64,000 nt of DNA from Cytobacillus dafuensis (GTDB taxonomy: Bacteria; Bacillota; Bacilli; Bacillales; Cytobacillaceae). This document shows positions 39,257 to 48,086 of this stretch, piece after piece. Under the pieces are notes generated by a model that ran no database searches, was not told where the DNA came from, and saw nothing but the letters and a program-made list of their open reading frames with translations. Every line of letters begins with the position of its first letter. Position 1 is the first letter of the stretch. The translations under genes and the position numbers were made by a program. Location of the stretch: positions 1,468,001-1,532,000 of the forward strand of contig NZ_CP042593.1 in assembly GCF_007995155.1 (NCBI RefSeq). Reading direction: 5' to 3'.

Positions 39257-40729
39257 ATGTATGATGTCATTATTATTGGCTCGGGCCTTGGGAGCTTAAT
39301 AGCTGCTTGTAAACTAGCACTTGAAGGAAAAAAAATTATTGTACTAGAGAAGCATACGATAGCAGGTGGATTTGCAACATCGTTTAAAAGAAAGAGGAAA
39401 TGGGAATTTGATGTATCCCTTCATTGTATCAGTGGATTAAAGGAAGGGGGAAGAGTAAGGAAAATACTTGAGGAAATAGGCGTATATAATCGATTAGAAT
39501 TCCAACAAGCTTCTCAGTTATATACCGTCATCCACCCAGAAGGGAAAATGTCAATAGACGGGGATACAGAGCAATATAAAAGGAAATTAATAGAAACTTT
39601 CCCTGAGGAAGAAAAGGGAATATCAGAGATATTTACATTATTCGTAACCATTCGAAATGAAATGATTGATAATCAAAAAGGGGCTCCTACATTTCTGAAA
39701 TATCAAAATTACAGTTTGCAAGAGATGTTAGATGAGTATATTCAATCACCTCAATTAAAGTCTATTATATGCCAATTCTGGGGATATTTTGGATTGTCGC
39801 CTTCGAAGCTATCTGCAAATTATTTTGCATATGCCTGGACAGATTATCATCATTACGGTGGTTTTTACCCAAGGGGGCGATCCCAATCTATTTCAAACGA
39901 GCTCGTTTCATTGTTGGAGGAGCACGGAGGCAATGTAATTACGAGGCAAGAGGTAACAGAAATTATTGTGGAAAATGGAAAAGCATGTGGTGTACGAACT
40001 AAAAAGGGGAAAGAATTCCGAGGTGAACATATCATTTCTAATATGGATCCGAAGAAAATGCTATCTCTAATTTCTGGGGTTGAGGAAATACCTAAAAGGT
40101 TTGCGGAAAAGGTTACTAGTATTCAGCCAAGTTATTCCTGTATACAGGCATATATTATTATTGATGGTATTTTTTCTGAGTTGTTTGATGAGAATAATCA
40201 CGAAATTTTTGTTAATGACTATTTTGATCTTAATAGAGTTGAACAAGATATAAATGAAGGCAACTATGGGGAAATGCCGTATTGCGTAACAATCTATGAA
40301 AATATTGTTCCTGAATATCAAAATAACTTTGAAAGCACCTTAACGATGATGCAAATCTGTAGCCATAAGGATTGGGATAATTTAAATAAAGAGCAATACT
40401 TACAAAAGAAACAAAATATAGCAAACATATATTTAGATCGACTTGAAAAGGTTTATCCAGGTATTAAAGAAAAAGTAAAGCATATAGAACTTGCCACTCC
40501 ATTAACCGTAAAGCGTTATACTGGCCACACAGATGGAGCAATATACGGAGCTGCACAGACTGTCAATCAATCATTACATCGTAGTCTTCCGCAACTGACA
40601 CCAATTCCACATCTTTACCTTGTAGGAGCTTGGACACGACCAGGAGCTGGCTATAGCGGCGTTATCTCAAGTGGGTATAATCTTGCCAATACTATTTTAG
40701 CTAGAGAAAAAAGAGAGGTCCATTCATGA
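39257..40729 (+). CDS. FAD-dependent oxidoreductase, phytoene desaturase / RetSat-like
   Basis: 490 aa, ATG after AGGGAGGAAGA. The N-terminal dinucleotide fold has VIIIGSGLGSLIAA, then EKHTIAGGFATSF, as in the CrtI / all-trans-retinol saturase group. The C-terminal FAD motif is LYLVGAWTRPGAGYSGVISS. Known members insert or reduce C-C double bonds using FAD. No carotenoid genes are nearby, and the stop overlaps the next gene (ATGA, 40726-40729), so translation is coupled to the FtsE-like ATPase. A tailoring role, such as desaturation of an acyl chain or residue of the peptide, is possible, but no substrate can be read from the sequence. Confidence 0.85.
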   Translation: MYDVIIIGSGLGSLIAACKLALEGKKIIVLEKHTIAGGFATSFKRKRKWEFDVSLHCISGLKEGGRVRKILEEIGVYNRLEFQQASQLYTVIHPEGKMSIDGDTEQYKRKLIETFPEEEKGISEIFTLFVTIRNEMIDNQKGAPTFLKYQNYSLQEMLDEYIQSPQLKSIICQFWGYFGLSPSKLSANYFAYAWTDYHHYGGFYPRGRSQSISNELVSLLEEHGGNVITRQEVTEIIVENGKACGVRTKKGKEFRGEHIISNMDPKKMLSLISGVEEIPKRFAEKVTSIQPSYSCIQAYIIIDGIFSELFDENNHEIFVNDYFDLNRVEQDINEGNYGEMPYCVTIYENIVPEYQNNFESTLTMMQICSHKDWDNLNKEQYLQKKQNIANIYLDRLEKVYPGIKEKVKHIELATPLTVKRYTGHTDGAIYGAAQTVNQSLHRSLPQLTPIPHLYLVGAWTRPGAGYSGVISSGYNLANTILAREKREVHS

Positions 40730-41391
40730 TAACCATAGAGAATCTAAAGAAAGAATTCAATGGGGAAATTGTGATAGAAAATCTAGACTTACAAATTAAT
40801 AAGGGGGATTTCGTCTTTTTATTAGGTAAATCTGGTTCGGGAAAGAGTACGCTTCTTAAGATATTAACGAAGGAAATTAGGAAATGGACTGGTCAGGTAA
40901 GGATAGATAATCAGGATTTATGCAAAATACAGCCCTATAAAATTAGAAGAAAAATAGGAACTATTTATCAATCTTTTGAATTGCTTAAAGAAAAAACGGT
41001 CTATGAAAATATTGCTCTAGCTGGACTTGTCGTTGGTAGGGGAAGAAAAGAAGTACACGACAATAGTTTGTCTCTAATTAAACGTGTTGGATTACAGGGA
41101 AAGGAGAATGTTTATCCTAATAGGTTATCAGGAGGGGAACAGCAAAGAGTAGCAGTAGCGAGGGCCCTACTAAATAAACCGGATATCATATTGGCGGACG
41201 AGCCTACGGGTAATCTTGATTCTGAAAACGCCTTTCATATTATTGAACTACTCAAGGAGTTAAATGAAGAAGGAGTTACAGTGTTGATTGTTACCCATGA
41301 CCAAGAGCTAGCTAAGAGTTTCCCAGCGAAATTAATGGTTATGAGAAAAGGGGGAGTGGAAATACTTGAAAAACATTCTCTATCTGTTTAG
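40726..41391 (+). CDS. ABC transporter ATP-binding protein, FtsE/LolD-like
   Basis: 221 aa. Walker A is GKSGSGKST, the Q-loop is YQSFELL, the signature is [14 protein letters not shown], Walker B is [12 protein letters not shown], and the switch His is in VTHD. Length and motifs fit the FtsE/MacB/LolD branch, which energises FtsX- or MacB-type permeases by mechanotransmission rather than classical translocation. The start overlaps the oxidoreductase stop by 4 nt, and the C-terminus overlaps the permease gene by 26 nt, so the pair is translationally coupled. It is probably not the housekeeping cell-division FtsE, because it is embedded in NRPS accessory genes. Confidence 0.9.
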   Translation: MITIENLKKEFNGEIVIENLDLQINKGDFVFLLGKSGSGKSTLLKILTKEIRKWTGQVRIDNQDLCKIQPYKIRRKIGTIYQSFELLKEKTVYENIALAGLVVGRGRKEVHDNSLSLIKRVGLQGKENVYPNRLSGGEQQRVAVARALLNKPDIILADEPTGNLDSENAFHIIELLKELNEEGVTVLIVTHDQELAKSFPAKLMVMRKGGVEILEKHSLSV

Positions 41392-42235
41392 CGAAGCACG
41401 GTTAGGTTTGTTACGGAACGCAGCTCCTGTATTTGCTGCTATTTCGATCATTTTTATTTCTATATCCGTGCTTGGAGTATCCTTGTTGATCAAAGATAGT
41501 ATTGATCATACAATCAAGCATTTGAATGAGCAAGTAAAGATAAGGATTATGGTTGATCCAAAATGGGATACATCAGAAATGGCTGAAGTACTTGAGAAAA
41601 ATGTGGGTATTGATAGCGTAACTATTGAAACAAAGAAAGATATGGTCGAAAGCATGGGGAAGTTATTTGACGATAAGTCTGAACTTTTGCAAATGTTTAA
41701 TTTTAGTTTGATACCTGATGCTATCACAATTGGGATGAAGGATAACAGAATGGTGGAGCAAATGGCGGATACATTAAGGAGAACTAAAGGGGTAACAGAC
41801 GTCATCTATCCAGGAGAATATGCAGCATCAATAATCCATTGGTCAAAACAGCTTGAGAAATACAGCCTTATATCAATCATTGTTCTACTTACTGCATCTA
41901 TTTTAACAGTGATGATGACTATTAACCTAGCACTATTAAAAAGAAAGAAGGAAGTAAAAGTGAAATTGTTAATGGGAGCAAAACCAAACCATATAAGAAG
42001 TCAATTCTTAATTGAAGGCGGAATCATTGGTTTGTTGGGAGGGATACTAGCAAACTACGGAATCTATTTGGTTCACAAAAATTTATTTCAAATACTATAT
42101 TCTCAACTCCCATTTGTATTTGAAGAGAAAGAGTTAAACCTTCTTATCGTTTTTACCTCCTCACTTCTTATCGGGCTACTATTGGGAGTTGTTGGAAGTT
42201 TTCTGTCAACTAATAGGATGCTGAGATATGGGTAA
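41366..42235 (+). CDS. FtsX-like ABC permease
   Basis: 289 aa from a TTG at 41366, with AAGGGGGAG upstream, reading out of the end of the ATPase gene. Topology matches FtsX: a first membrane helix near residues 20-42, a roughly 120-residue extracellular domain, then three helices near 170-192, 218-238 and 258-280. The extracellular part contains IRIMVDPKWDTSEMAEVLEK and VTDVIYP, typical of the FtsX extracellular lobe; KLLMGAKPNHIRSQFLIEG resembles the FtsX coupling loop. In known systems FtsX activates an extracellular coiled-coil partner that controls wall hydrolases. The next gene encodes a secreted coiled-coil protein and overlaps by 8 nt, which supports that pairing. Confidence 0.88.
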   Translation: MKNILYLFSEARLGLLRNAAPVFAAISIIFISISVLGVSLLIKDSIDHTIKHLNEQVKIRIMVDPKWDTSEMAEVLEKNVGIDSVTIETKKDMVESMGKLFDDKSELLQMFNFSLIPDAITIGMKDNRMVEQMADTLRRTKGVTDVIYPGEYAASIIHWSKQLEKYSLISIIVLLTASILTVMMTINLALLKRKKEVKVKLLMGAKPNHIRSQFLIEGGIIGLLGGILANYGIYLVHKNLFQILYSQLPFVFEEKELNLLIVFTSSLLIGLLLGVVGSFLSTNRMLRYG

Positions 42236-43169
42236 AAAAGTCCTGTATATTACCCTTTGTTGCATGTTTATTTCCCTTCCAGTTTATGCACATCTCACAG
42301 GAGTATTTGTAGATATGCTTGAAGAAAATTCTATTGAAATACTAAAAGAACAAATAGATGAAACAAAAAAAGAAATTGAGGATTTGGAACCAAATGTTCA
42401 AACACTTGAAGATGATTTTCAGATGAAAATTAAGGAGTTTGAGCCTACGTTTATTTTTTACCAAACTCAAGGATTGGAAGCCTATTTTAAAACAATGGGT
42501 TTATCAACTAGTTTAATAGAATTTTTCACCTTCCAGAAACTGGCGCAGGATAAGATCAATGAGGATCTGGAACAGTTAGAAGCTATGTATACAGATTTTC
42601 TACCACTTAAAGTACGTCATGATTCCTTGGTAAGTTATCAAAGCTTATTAGAGGTATTAGGAGAAAACCTTGCAAGAAGAGAAGAAATCCTTAACGAGGT
42701 AGGAAATAATCCAAGCACTGAAGAGGTTAGTGAAAAAATCTCTGAAATATGGACACAAAACATAGGTTACTTACTGGAATTACCTGAGGATGGAGAAGTA
42801 ATCGTTGAAAATATACAGAGCCTTGTGAAGCGAACCACTAGTGATTCCGCCTATCGCATAGAGGAGAAGAGTGTAAATAAACTTACCAAATTGAACTATT
42901 ATATTAGGTCTGACCATGTCTATATCCATTTAGATCGAAAAGAAGCGCACTTAATTCTAATAGGTAGATTTCTAAAAGAGGATAAGGAAATAAGTCTAGA
43001 TATAGAAGCGGGCTTCATTAATGGATTTGTTATACCTGAAGAGCTTTTGGGAATATTGAAAGGATTTTCAATTGATTATTCATTAATCAATCAGGATTCT
43101 GATGACTTTTACTTTGAACAAACAAACGGTGCCCTTATCATTCAGCCAATAGAAGTTTTACAGGAATAA
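42228..43169 (+). CDS. Secreted coiled-coil protein, probable partner of the FtsX-like permease
   Basis: 313 aa. The N-terminal hydrophobic stretch LYITLCCMFISLPVYA ends in a plausible signal peptidase site after VYA. Residues 30-75 form a strong coiled coil (ILKEQIDETKKEIEDLE). A second amphipathic helical region is at about 100-165 (KINEDLEQLEAMYTDFLP). The C-terminal third looks globular, and no peptidase, NlpC/P60 or LytM motif is visible. It resembles in layout, not in detectable motif, the coiled-coil FtsX partners (EnvC, PcsB, CwlO N-terminal part). Overlap with the permease gene and a shared accessory locus support a joint complex at the cell surface. Confidence 0.8.
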   Translation: MGKKVLYITLCCMFISLPVYAHLTGVFVDMLEENSIEILKEQIDETKKEIEDLEPNVQTLEDDFQMKIKEFEPTFIFYQTQGLEAYFKTMGLSTSLIEFFTFQKLAQDKINEDLEQLEAMYTDFLPLKVRHDSLVSYQSLLEVLGENLARREEILNEVGNNPSTEEVSEKISEIWTQNIGYLLELPEDGEVIVENIQSLVKRTTSDSAYRIEEKSVNKLTKLNYYIRSDHVYIHLDRKEAHLILIGRFLKEDKEISLDIEAGFINGFVIPEELLGILKGFSIDYSLINQDSDDFYFEQTNGALIIQPIEVLQE

Positions 43170-43192
43170 GCTATTAAAAGGAGATAAAACAA

Positions 43193-44080
43193 ATGAAAAG
43201 ACTATTGATATTTTTAGCAATCCTATTATATTTCATTGTTCCATTTCAAGTAGATGCTCACGTTACCAATGAAAAAAATTTATATGAAGATATTGAACAA
43301 TCAGAAGCAGTCGAAGAAATCATGTTTCTCCGTTCAATGAATGCTATTTCTCCTGAAGAAGGAGTTAATTTGTTTCGCCCACAAGAAATGTTAACAAGGG
43401 AAACACTTGCTGTTTGGGCATTAAATTTTAGCATGAATACTAATTCTGGAGATAATCATAGTGATACGAAAAACCTATCTCCAGAAAAGGCGGTAGAAGA
43501 AGGTTTAATAGACAATCTTCAAGGTAATGCGACCTTAGAGGATGTCAATAAAGCGTACTTTAAGGGCACTTTGAATATTACAATGAATAAGGAAATCACG
43601 AGGGAAGAGTTTTCCATATTTATGGGAGAGCATTTTCTAACAAAGGTGGATGGTAGGAATATATTGGAGCGATCCGGATTATCAGTTGGGCCATCTGGAA
43701 CGATAGATCATGCAGATTCATCGTCTAAAAGTGAGGTAGGTGTGCTTTCAATAGATGGAAAAGAGTATATGCTTTCACATCATCCCAAAATTATTAATGG
43801 GCCTTCAGATGTAGAATCTATGGATAATTTTAACATCTCTGAATCTTATACGAGAAAAAATGACAAAGGAGAAGACGTCATTGAAGTTATAAAAATGGCA
43901 GAGGGGGAGGAAGAAAAAGAAAAAGTGAATAAAGTAGAGGTAGTATCAGCATCCGAAACTGTATCGAAGGAAGATACAGAGGAAAAAACCAATGAAAGCC
44001 TTTATCTACTCTTTCTCTCTGTCCCTTTAATTGTTATTTGCTTATGGCTTTTATTTAAACCGAATAGTAAAAAAATTTAA
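43193..44080 (+). CDS. SLH-like, membrane-anchored extracellular protein
   Basis: 295 aa, ATG after AAAGGAGAT. A signal peptide (LLIFLAILLYFIVPFQVDA) is followed by two segments resembling S-layer homology repeats: about 30-75, with EEIMFLRSMNAI and FRPQEMLTRETLAVWAL, and about 95-150, ending ITREEFSIFMGEHF. A polar, Glu-rich region about 225-268 precedes one transmembrane helix (YLLFLSVPLIVICLWLLF) and a lysine tail, so the protein would sit outside the cell, held by its C-terminus. It is the last gene of the FtsEX-like run and ends just before the sfp promoter. The function is not known; wall binding near the FtsX/coiled-coil complex is a reasonable inference. Confidence 0.75.
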   Translation: MKRLLIFLAILLYFIVPFQVDAHVTNEKNLYEDIEQSEAVEEIMFLRSMNAISPEEGVNLFRPQEMLTRETLAVWALNFSMNTNSGDNHSDTKNLSPEKAVEEGLIDNLQGNATLEDVNKAYFKGTLNITMNKEITREEFSIFMGEHFLTKVDGRNILERSGLSVGPSGTIDHADSSSKSEVGVLSIDGKEYMLSHHPKIINGPSDVESMDNFNISESYTRKNDKGEDVIEVIKMAEGEEEKEKVNKVEVVSASETVSKEDTEEKTNESLYLLFLSVPLIVICLWLLFKPNSKKI

Positions 44081-44088
44081 AAAATAGT

Positions 44089-44117
44089 TTGACATAGTAT
44101 TATAAACTCTATATATT
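44089..44117 (+). promoter_or_regulatory. Sigma-A promoter of the sfp gene
   Basis: TTGACA at 44089-44094, a 17-nt spacer and TATATT at 44112-44117. The -35 box is perfect. It separates sfp and swrC from the upstream operon as an independently driven unit. Confidence 0.75.
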
Positions 44118-44124
44118 TAAATTA

Positions 44125-44140
44125 TTAAGTAAATACTTAA
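44125..44140. promoter_or_regulatory. Inverted repeat overlapping the sfp transcription start, candidate operator
   Basis: TTAAGT (44125-44130), 4-nt spacer AAAT, ACTTAA (44135-44140). The site lies 8-23 nt after the -10 box, at or just after the expected start of transcription, where a repressor would block initiation. No regulator gene is adjacent. Confidence 0.4.
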
Positions 44141-44200
44141 ATGCTTAATTTTGCACGAAGAATAGTTTGAATCTTTTAAATAAACAAAAAGGGGAATTTA

Positions 44201-44899
44201 ATGAATGTTTTTGCGCTGAAAATGAAAAGTGAAATTCCGTTAGAAGAGTTTAGTACATTGCTTGACAAGGTTACTCTTGAAAGGAGAAAGAAGATACTAC
44301 GATTCAGCCATAGAGATGATGGATTAAGGTCTCTTTATTCAGAATTACTAATTCGGTTTATCATTTCGAATAGACATGAATTAATAGACACAAAAATAGA
44401 TTTTGCATGTAACGAATTTGGAAAACCATATTTGAGGCAGGCTGAAACTTCTCTTCATTTTAATATATCTCATTCGGGTGAATGGATTGTATGTGTATTA
44501 GATGAACATCAGGTTGGAATAGACGTGGAGGAAATACGTCCAATCGATCTTGGTCTAGCAAAAAGATTCTTTTCTGTAAAAGAAGTTTCTGAGTTAAAGG
44601 AGACACCTAAAGAAAAGAAATTAGCCAAATTTTATGATCTATGGACTTTGAAAGAGAGCTACATTAAAGCAGTCGGAAAAGGGTTATCCATTCCATTAGA
44701 TTCCTTTTCCATACTTACTGTGAAAAACGAAAATCCTACATTAATAGAAAAACGGGAATCTGGTCATTATTTTTTTAAACAGTTTGAATTAGCCCCTGGC
44801 TACAAACTATCTGTATGTTCAATACATAATAATTTTCCAGGAAATATAGAAAAAGTACATTTTACTCATATTCACGAATGGTTTATGGTTCGATCCTAA
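44201..44899 (+). CDS. sfp: 4'-phosphopantetheinyl transferase, Sfp type
   Basis: 232 aa, ATG at 44201 after AAAAGGGG. The three family motifs are present: FNISHSGEWIVC, VGIDVEEIRPID (metal-binding Asp and Glu) and WTLKESYIKAVGKGL. The length matches Sfp/GrsT-locus PPTases. It converts apo carrier (T) domains of the NRPSs to the holo form by moving phosphopantetheine from CoA to the conserved serines. It has its own promoter and is followed 40 nt later by the RND exporter, likely on one transcript. Confidence 0.95.
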   Translation: MNVFALKMKSEIPLEEFSTLLDKVTLERRKKILRFSHRDDGLRSLYSELLIRFIISNRHELIDTKIDFACNEFGKPYLRQAETSLHFNISHSGEWIVCVLDEHQVGIDVEEIRPIDLGLAKRFFSVKEVSELKETPKEKKLAKFYDLWTLKESYIKAVGKGLSIPLDSFSILTVKNENPTLIEKRESGHYFFKQFELAPGYKLSVCSIHNNFPGNIEKVHFTHIHEWFMVRS

Positions 44900-44939
44900 T
44901 TAATGAAAAAGTAAACTAAACAATAGAGGTGTAGTAAAT

Positions 44940-47900
44940 ATGAAATTTCTAGTGAAATTTTCGATGAAGAATACTGCAGCAATGATTATCTTATTGATTT
45001 TGTTAACTGGTACTGCAATTATGACGACGATGTCCTTGCAAAAAGAGAAGATGCCCAATATCAAGTATCCTTATGTACAAATTAATACATTCTATCCAGG
45101 ATCTCCTGAAAATGTACTAGAAAATGTGACAAAACCAATAGAGGAGACGCTTTCTGGTCTTCAAGGTGTCGAGACAATTGTGTCTACCTCGGATGAAAAT
45201 ATATCAATTGTTGGTTTACGCTTGATGCCAGATCAAGAACCAGAGGAAGTAAAGGATAGAGTGAATTCCTTACTTTTAAACACGAATTTACCTCCTCAGG
45301 CACAAAGACCTGTAGTATTAACTCAAGGTCTATCGAGTCAGCCTTTCTATTATTTATCAATGAGTATGAAGGAAGAATCCAATGTTGAAAAACTAAACAG
45401 TATTAAGGAGGAAATCCTACCAGAACTAAAGTCGGTACAAGGAGTAGAGAATGTCTTTACCTTAGGTAATAGGGAAAGGATCGTCTCAATTAAGCTAGAC
45501 TTATCAAAGCTTTCTACAAATGGAATTGCCCCTATAATGGTAGCCAATGCAATCGAATCATCTCTTGTTGAAGGTGCAGTTGGAAGGGTGGACCTTGATA
45601 ATAACTCTCAATTAGTACGATTCACAACTACGTTGAATGACTTAAATGAATTGAAAGAAATTGAAATTGTGAATAATAGTACTCAAAAGTTGACAATCGG
45701 AGATGTTTCTATCGTAGAAGAAGTTTTGGATACTAAGTACTTAAGCAACTTTAATGGTAAGTCTTCTATTATGTTTATGTTGTTTAAATCAGCGGATGGA
45801 AATGTTGTTGATATTGACAAGAAATTGTCTAATTTATTAAACAGTTGGAAAGACGAATTCCAGGAAGTCAATTTTCAAATAACAATCAATGACGCATTAG
45901 ATACGAATCATTCTATTAATGTAATGGTGCTTGAGGGGATCTGTGGAGCAATCTTAGCAGCGTTTATGATATTATTGTTCCTTCGTAATTTCCGACTTAC
46001 ATTTGTAGTCATTGTCTCTATACCTCTTTCAATCTTATTGGGTTTAATTGGTATGTCTCTTTTCGGAATATCATTGAACTTAATGACGTTAGGTGGTCTA
46101 GCCATTGCAGTTGGTCGAGTGGTGGATGATAGTATAGTTGTTGTTGAAAATATTTATAGCCAACTACTAATAAAGCAGGAGAGAAAGGAATCTGTTATAT
46201 TATTTGGAACACAGCAGGTAGCAAGCGCGATCGTTTCTTCTACATTGACAACAGCAGCAGTCTTTGTACCATTAGCATTTGTAAGTGGAGTTGTAGGTGA
46301 CGTGTTTAAACCTTTTGCTATCACAGTAATTTGTGCATTGATTGCATCTTTGATTGTTTCTGTAACATTTATTCCAATGCTAGTGAAGATAATGGTGTTA
46401 AGACAAATTAAATTCAAGGATAATGTTACATCTGTAAAAGAGAAAAATGTTGTAAGAAAATATAAATCTTTACTTAACACGTTTCTTAATCATAAGAAAA
46501 AAGTTCTATTGGCCGCATTTGTTGTATTTATCGGTTCTCTTATTATAACTATCCCAACACTTCCGATGGCATTCATGCCCTCTAGTGACTCAGAGCGCAT
46601 TGTTTTTTTTGACATTGACTTACCACAGGAAACGTCGATGGCAAGTAATGAAAATAATATGAAAGAAATCGAGAAGTTGCTTATAGATGCAAAGGATGCT
46701 AATGGTGAAGTGATTTTCACTAATATTCAGACACTTGTGGGTTTTAATTATGAAACTAACGTAAATGAAGTTTATCCATATAAAACTCTAATTATTACGG
46801 AGGTTTCTGAGGGGAATTCAGTTGATGATGTAATGGATCGTTATAGTGATCAAATTGAAATTAATCTGCCTGAAGGCTCTGCTGTGGACCAATGGGTATA
46901 TTCACTAAACCCGGCTGGTCAAGAAGCTCAATTTTATTATATCCTTAGTGGCGATAATATGGAAAAATTACAGGAAAGTGCAACCTTAATTAAAGAGGAA
47001 ATGGAAAGCTACGATGAATTGGTTCAAATAAATGATTCATTAAACCACTTTAAGAATGAAGTTTTAATTGAAATTAAAGAAAAAGAAGCAAAAGCAAATG
47101 GCCTTAAAGCATCGGATATTGTTTCTAAATTACAGCCTTATCTAAATACTTCAACATTAGGTTCACAAATAAAACTAAATGATGAAGAATATCAGATACA
47201 AGTGAAAGTCAATGAGGATGATATTAATTCAATAGATAAGCTGAATGATTTGCAAATTAGTACTTCCAGTAATAATGTAATAAGTTTATCTGAAGTAGCA
47301 ACTTTAAAGATCGTAGAAGCGCCAGTTCAGATTTACCGTGAAAATTCAACACAGGTTGTAACAATCAATGCTAAAATTAATGGGGAAGATGAGGCTGGTA
47401 TTAGTAACAGATTGTATAATGAACTTGCTAAGGTGGAACTTCCAGAAGGTGTGGAGAGAAACCTAGGCGGGGTAAGTGATAGTATCAATGAAAGTTTCAA
47501 GCAGATGTTCATTGCTATGTTCGTCTCAGTTCTTGCAGTATATTTTGTTTTAGTAATAACATTTAGGAATGCATCAGCACCGTTTGCTATTTTATTTTCA
47601 TTACCGTTAGCATTAATTGGCGGGCTTTATGGCCTTATGCTTACGGGCAACTCAATCAATGTCACTACTTTAATTGGATTTCTTATGTTGATAGGAATTG
47701 TTGTAACAAATGCAATTGTACTTATCGACAGAGTTGAACAATACAGGGCTCAAAATATGAATGTGAGGGAAGCGATTATAGAAGCATCCGTCACAAGAAT
47801 AAAACCAATCTTAATGACAGCCGGTGCTACTATGATTGCACTTATTCCTCTAGCAATAGGATTATCTGAAAGTACGGTAATGTCTCAGGGCCTTGCGGTG

Positions 47901-48047
47901 GTCGTGATTGGAGGGTTATTAACCTCAACGCTATTAACTCTAATAATAGTACCAGTTGTTTATGAACTAATAAACAGCATACGCCAAGCAAGATTCTCTA
48001 AAAGGAATAAAAAGTTAAAAGTGGATGATAATAAAGTAAGTGTATAG
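44940..48047 (+). CDS. swrC: RND-family efflux transporter, SwrC (YerP)-like
   Basis: 1035 aa, ATG after AGAGGTG. The protein has the two-fold RND layout: a first helix at about 10-30, a large extracellular loop, a helix cluster from about 330, a second large loop at about 560-850, and a final helix cluster. The transmembrane motif GRVVDDSIVVVENIY carries the paired Asp of the proton relay. The N-terminal sequence (QKEKMPNIKYPYVQI, YPGSPENVLENVTKPIEE) is of the HAE1/AcrB class. In Bacillus subtilis SwrC exports and protects against surfactin. Its place next to sfp in an NRPS locus makes product export and self-resistance the likely role. No membrane-fusion or outer-membrane partner is present, as expected in a Gram-positive. 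Confidence 0.9.
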   Translation: MKFLVKFSMKNTAAMIILLILLTGTAIMTTMSLQKEKMPNIKYPYVQINTFYPGSPENVLENVTKPIEETLSGLQGVETIVSTSDENISIVGLRLMPDQEPEEVKDRVNSLLLNTNLPPQAQRPVVLTQGLSSQPFYYLSMSMKEESNVEKLNSIKEEILPELKSVQGVENVFTLGNRERIVSIKLDLSKLSTNGIAPIMVANAIESSLVEGAVGRVDLDNNSQLVRFTTTLNDLNELKEIEIVNNSTQKLTIGDVSIVEEVLDTKYLSNFNGKSSIMFMLFKSADGNVVDIDKKLSNLLNSWKDEFQEVNFQITINDALDTNHSINVMVLEGICGAILAAFMILLFLRNFRLTFVVIVSIPLSILLGLIGMSLFGISLNLMTLGGLAIAVGRVVDDSIVVVENIYSQLLIKQERKESVILFGTQQVASAIVSSTLTTAAVFVPLAFVSGVVGDVFKPFAITVICALIASLIVSVTFIPMLVKIMVLRQIKFKDNVTSVKEKNVVRKYKSLLNTFLNHKKKVLLAAFVVFIGSLIITIPTLPMAFMPSSDSERIVFFDIDLPQETSMASNENNMKEIEKLLIDAKDANGEVIFTNIQTLVGFNYETNVNEVYPYKTLIITEVSEGNSVDDVMDRYSDQIEINLPEGSAVDQWVYSLNPAGQEAQFYYILSGDNMEKLQESATLIKEEMESYDELVQINDSLNHFKNEVLIEIKEKEAKANGLKASDIVSKLQPYLNTSTLGSQIKLNDEEYQIQVKVNEDDINSIDKLNDLQISTSSNNVISLSEVATLKIVEAPVQIYRENSTQVVTINAKINGEDEAGISNRLYNELAKVELPEGVERNLGGVSDSINESFKQMFIAMFVSVLAVYFVLVITFRNASAPFAILFSLPLALIGGLYGLMLTGNSINVTTLIGFLMLIGIVVTNAIVLIDRVEQYRAQNMNVREAIIEASVTRIKPILMTAGATMIALIPLAIGLSESTVMSQGLAVVVIGGLLTSTLLTLIIVPVVYELINSIRQARFSKRNKKLKVDDNKVSV

Positions 48048-48050
48048 AAA

Positions 48051-48086
48051 AAATAGCACCGCTCCTATTAAGGAGCGGTGCTATTT
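48051..48086. terminator. Bidirectional terminator between swrC and the DUF418 gene
   Basis: A perfect 16-bp stem (48051-48066 with 48071-48086) around the loop ATTA, starting with A-runs and ending in TATTT. The minus-strand reading is followed by a long T-run. The last base of the stem overlaps the stop codon of the convergent gene. Confidence 0.85.

Noticed and set aside
39769..40002. Overlapping 77-codon frame inside the FAD oxidoreductase
   Set aside because: It is in an alternative frame of a full-length conserved gene and has no start signals.
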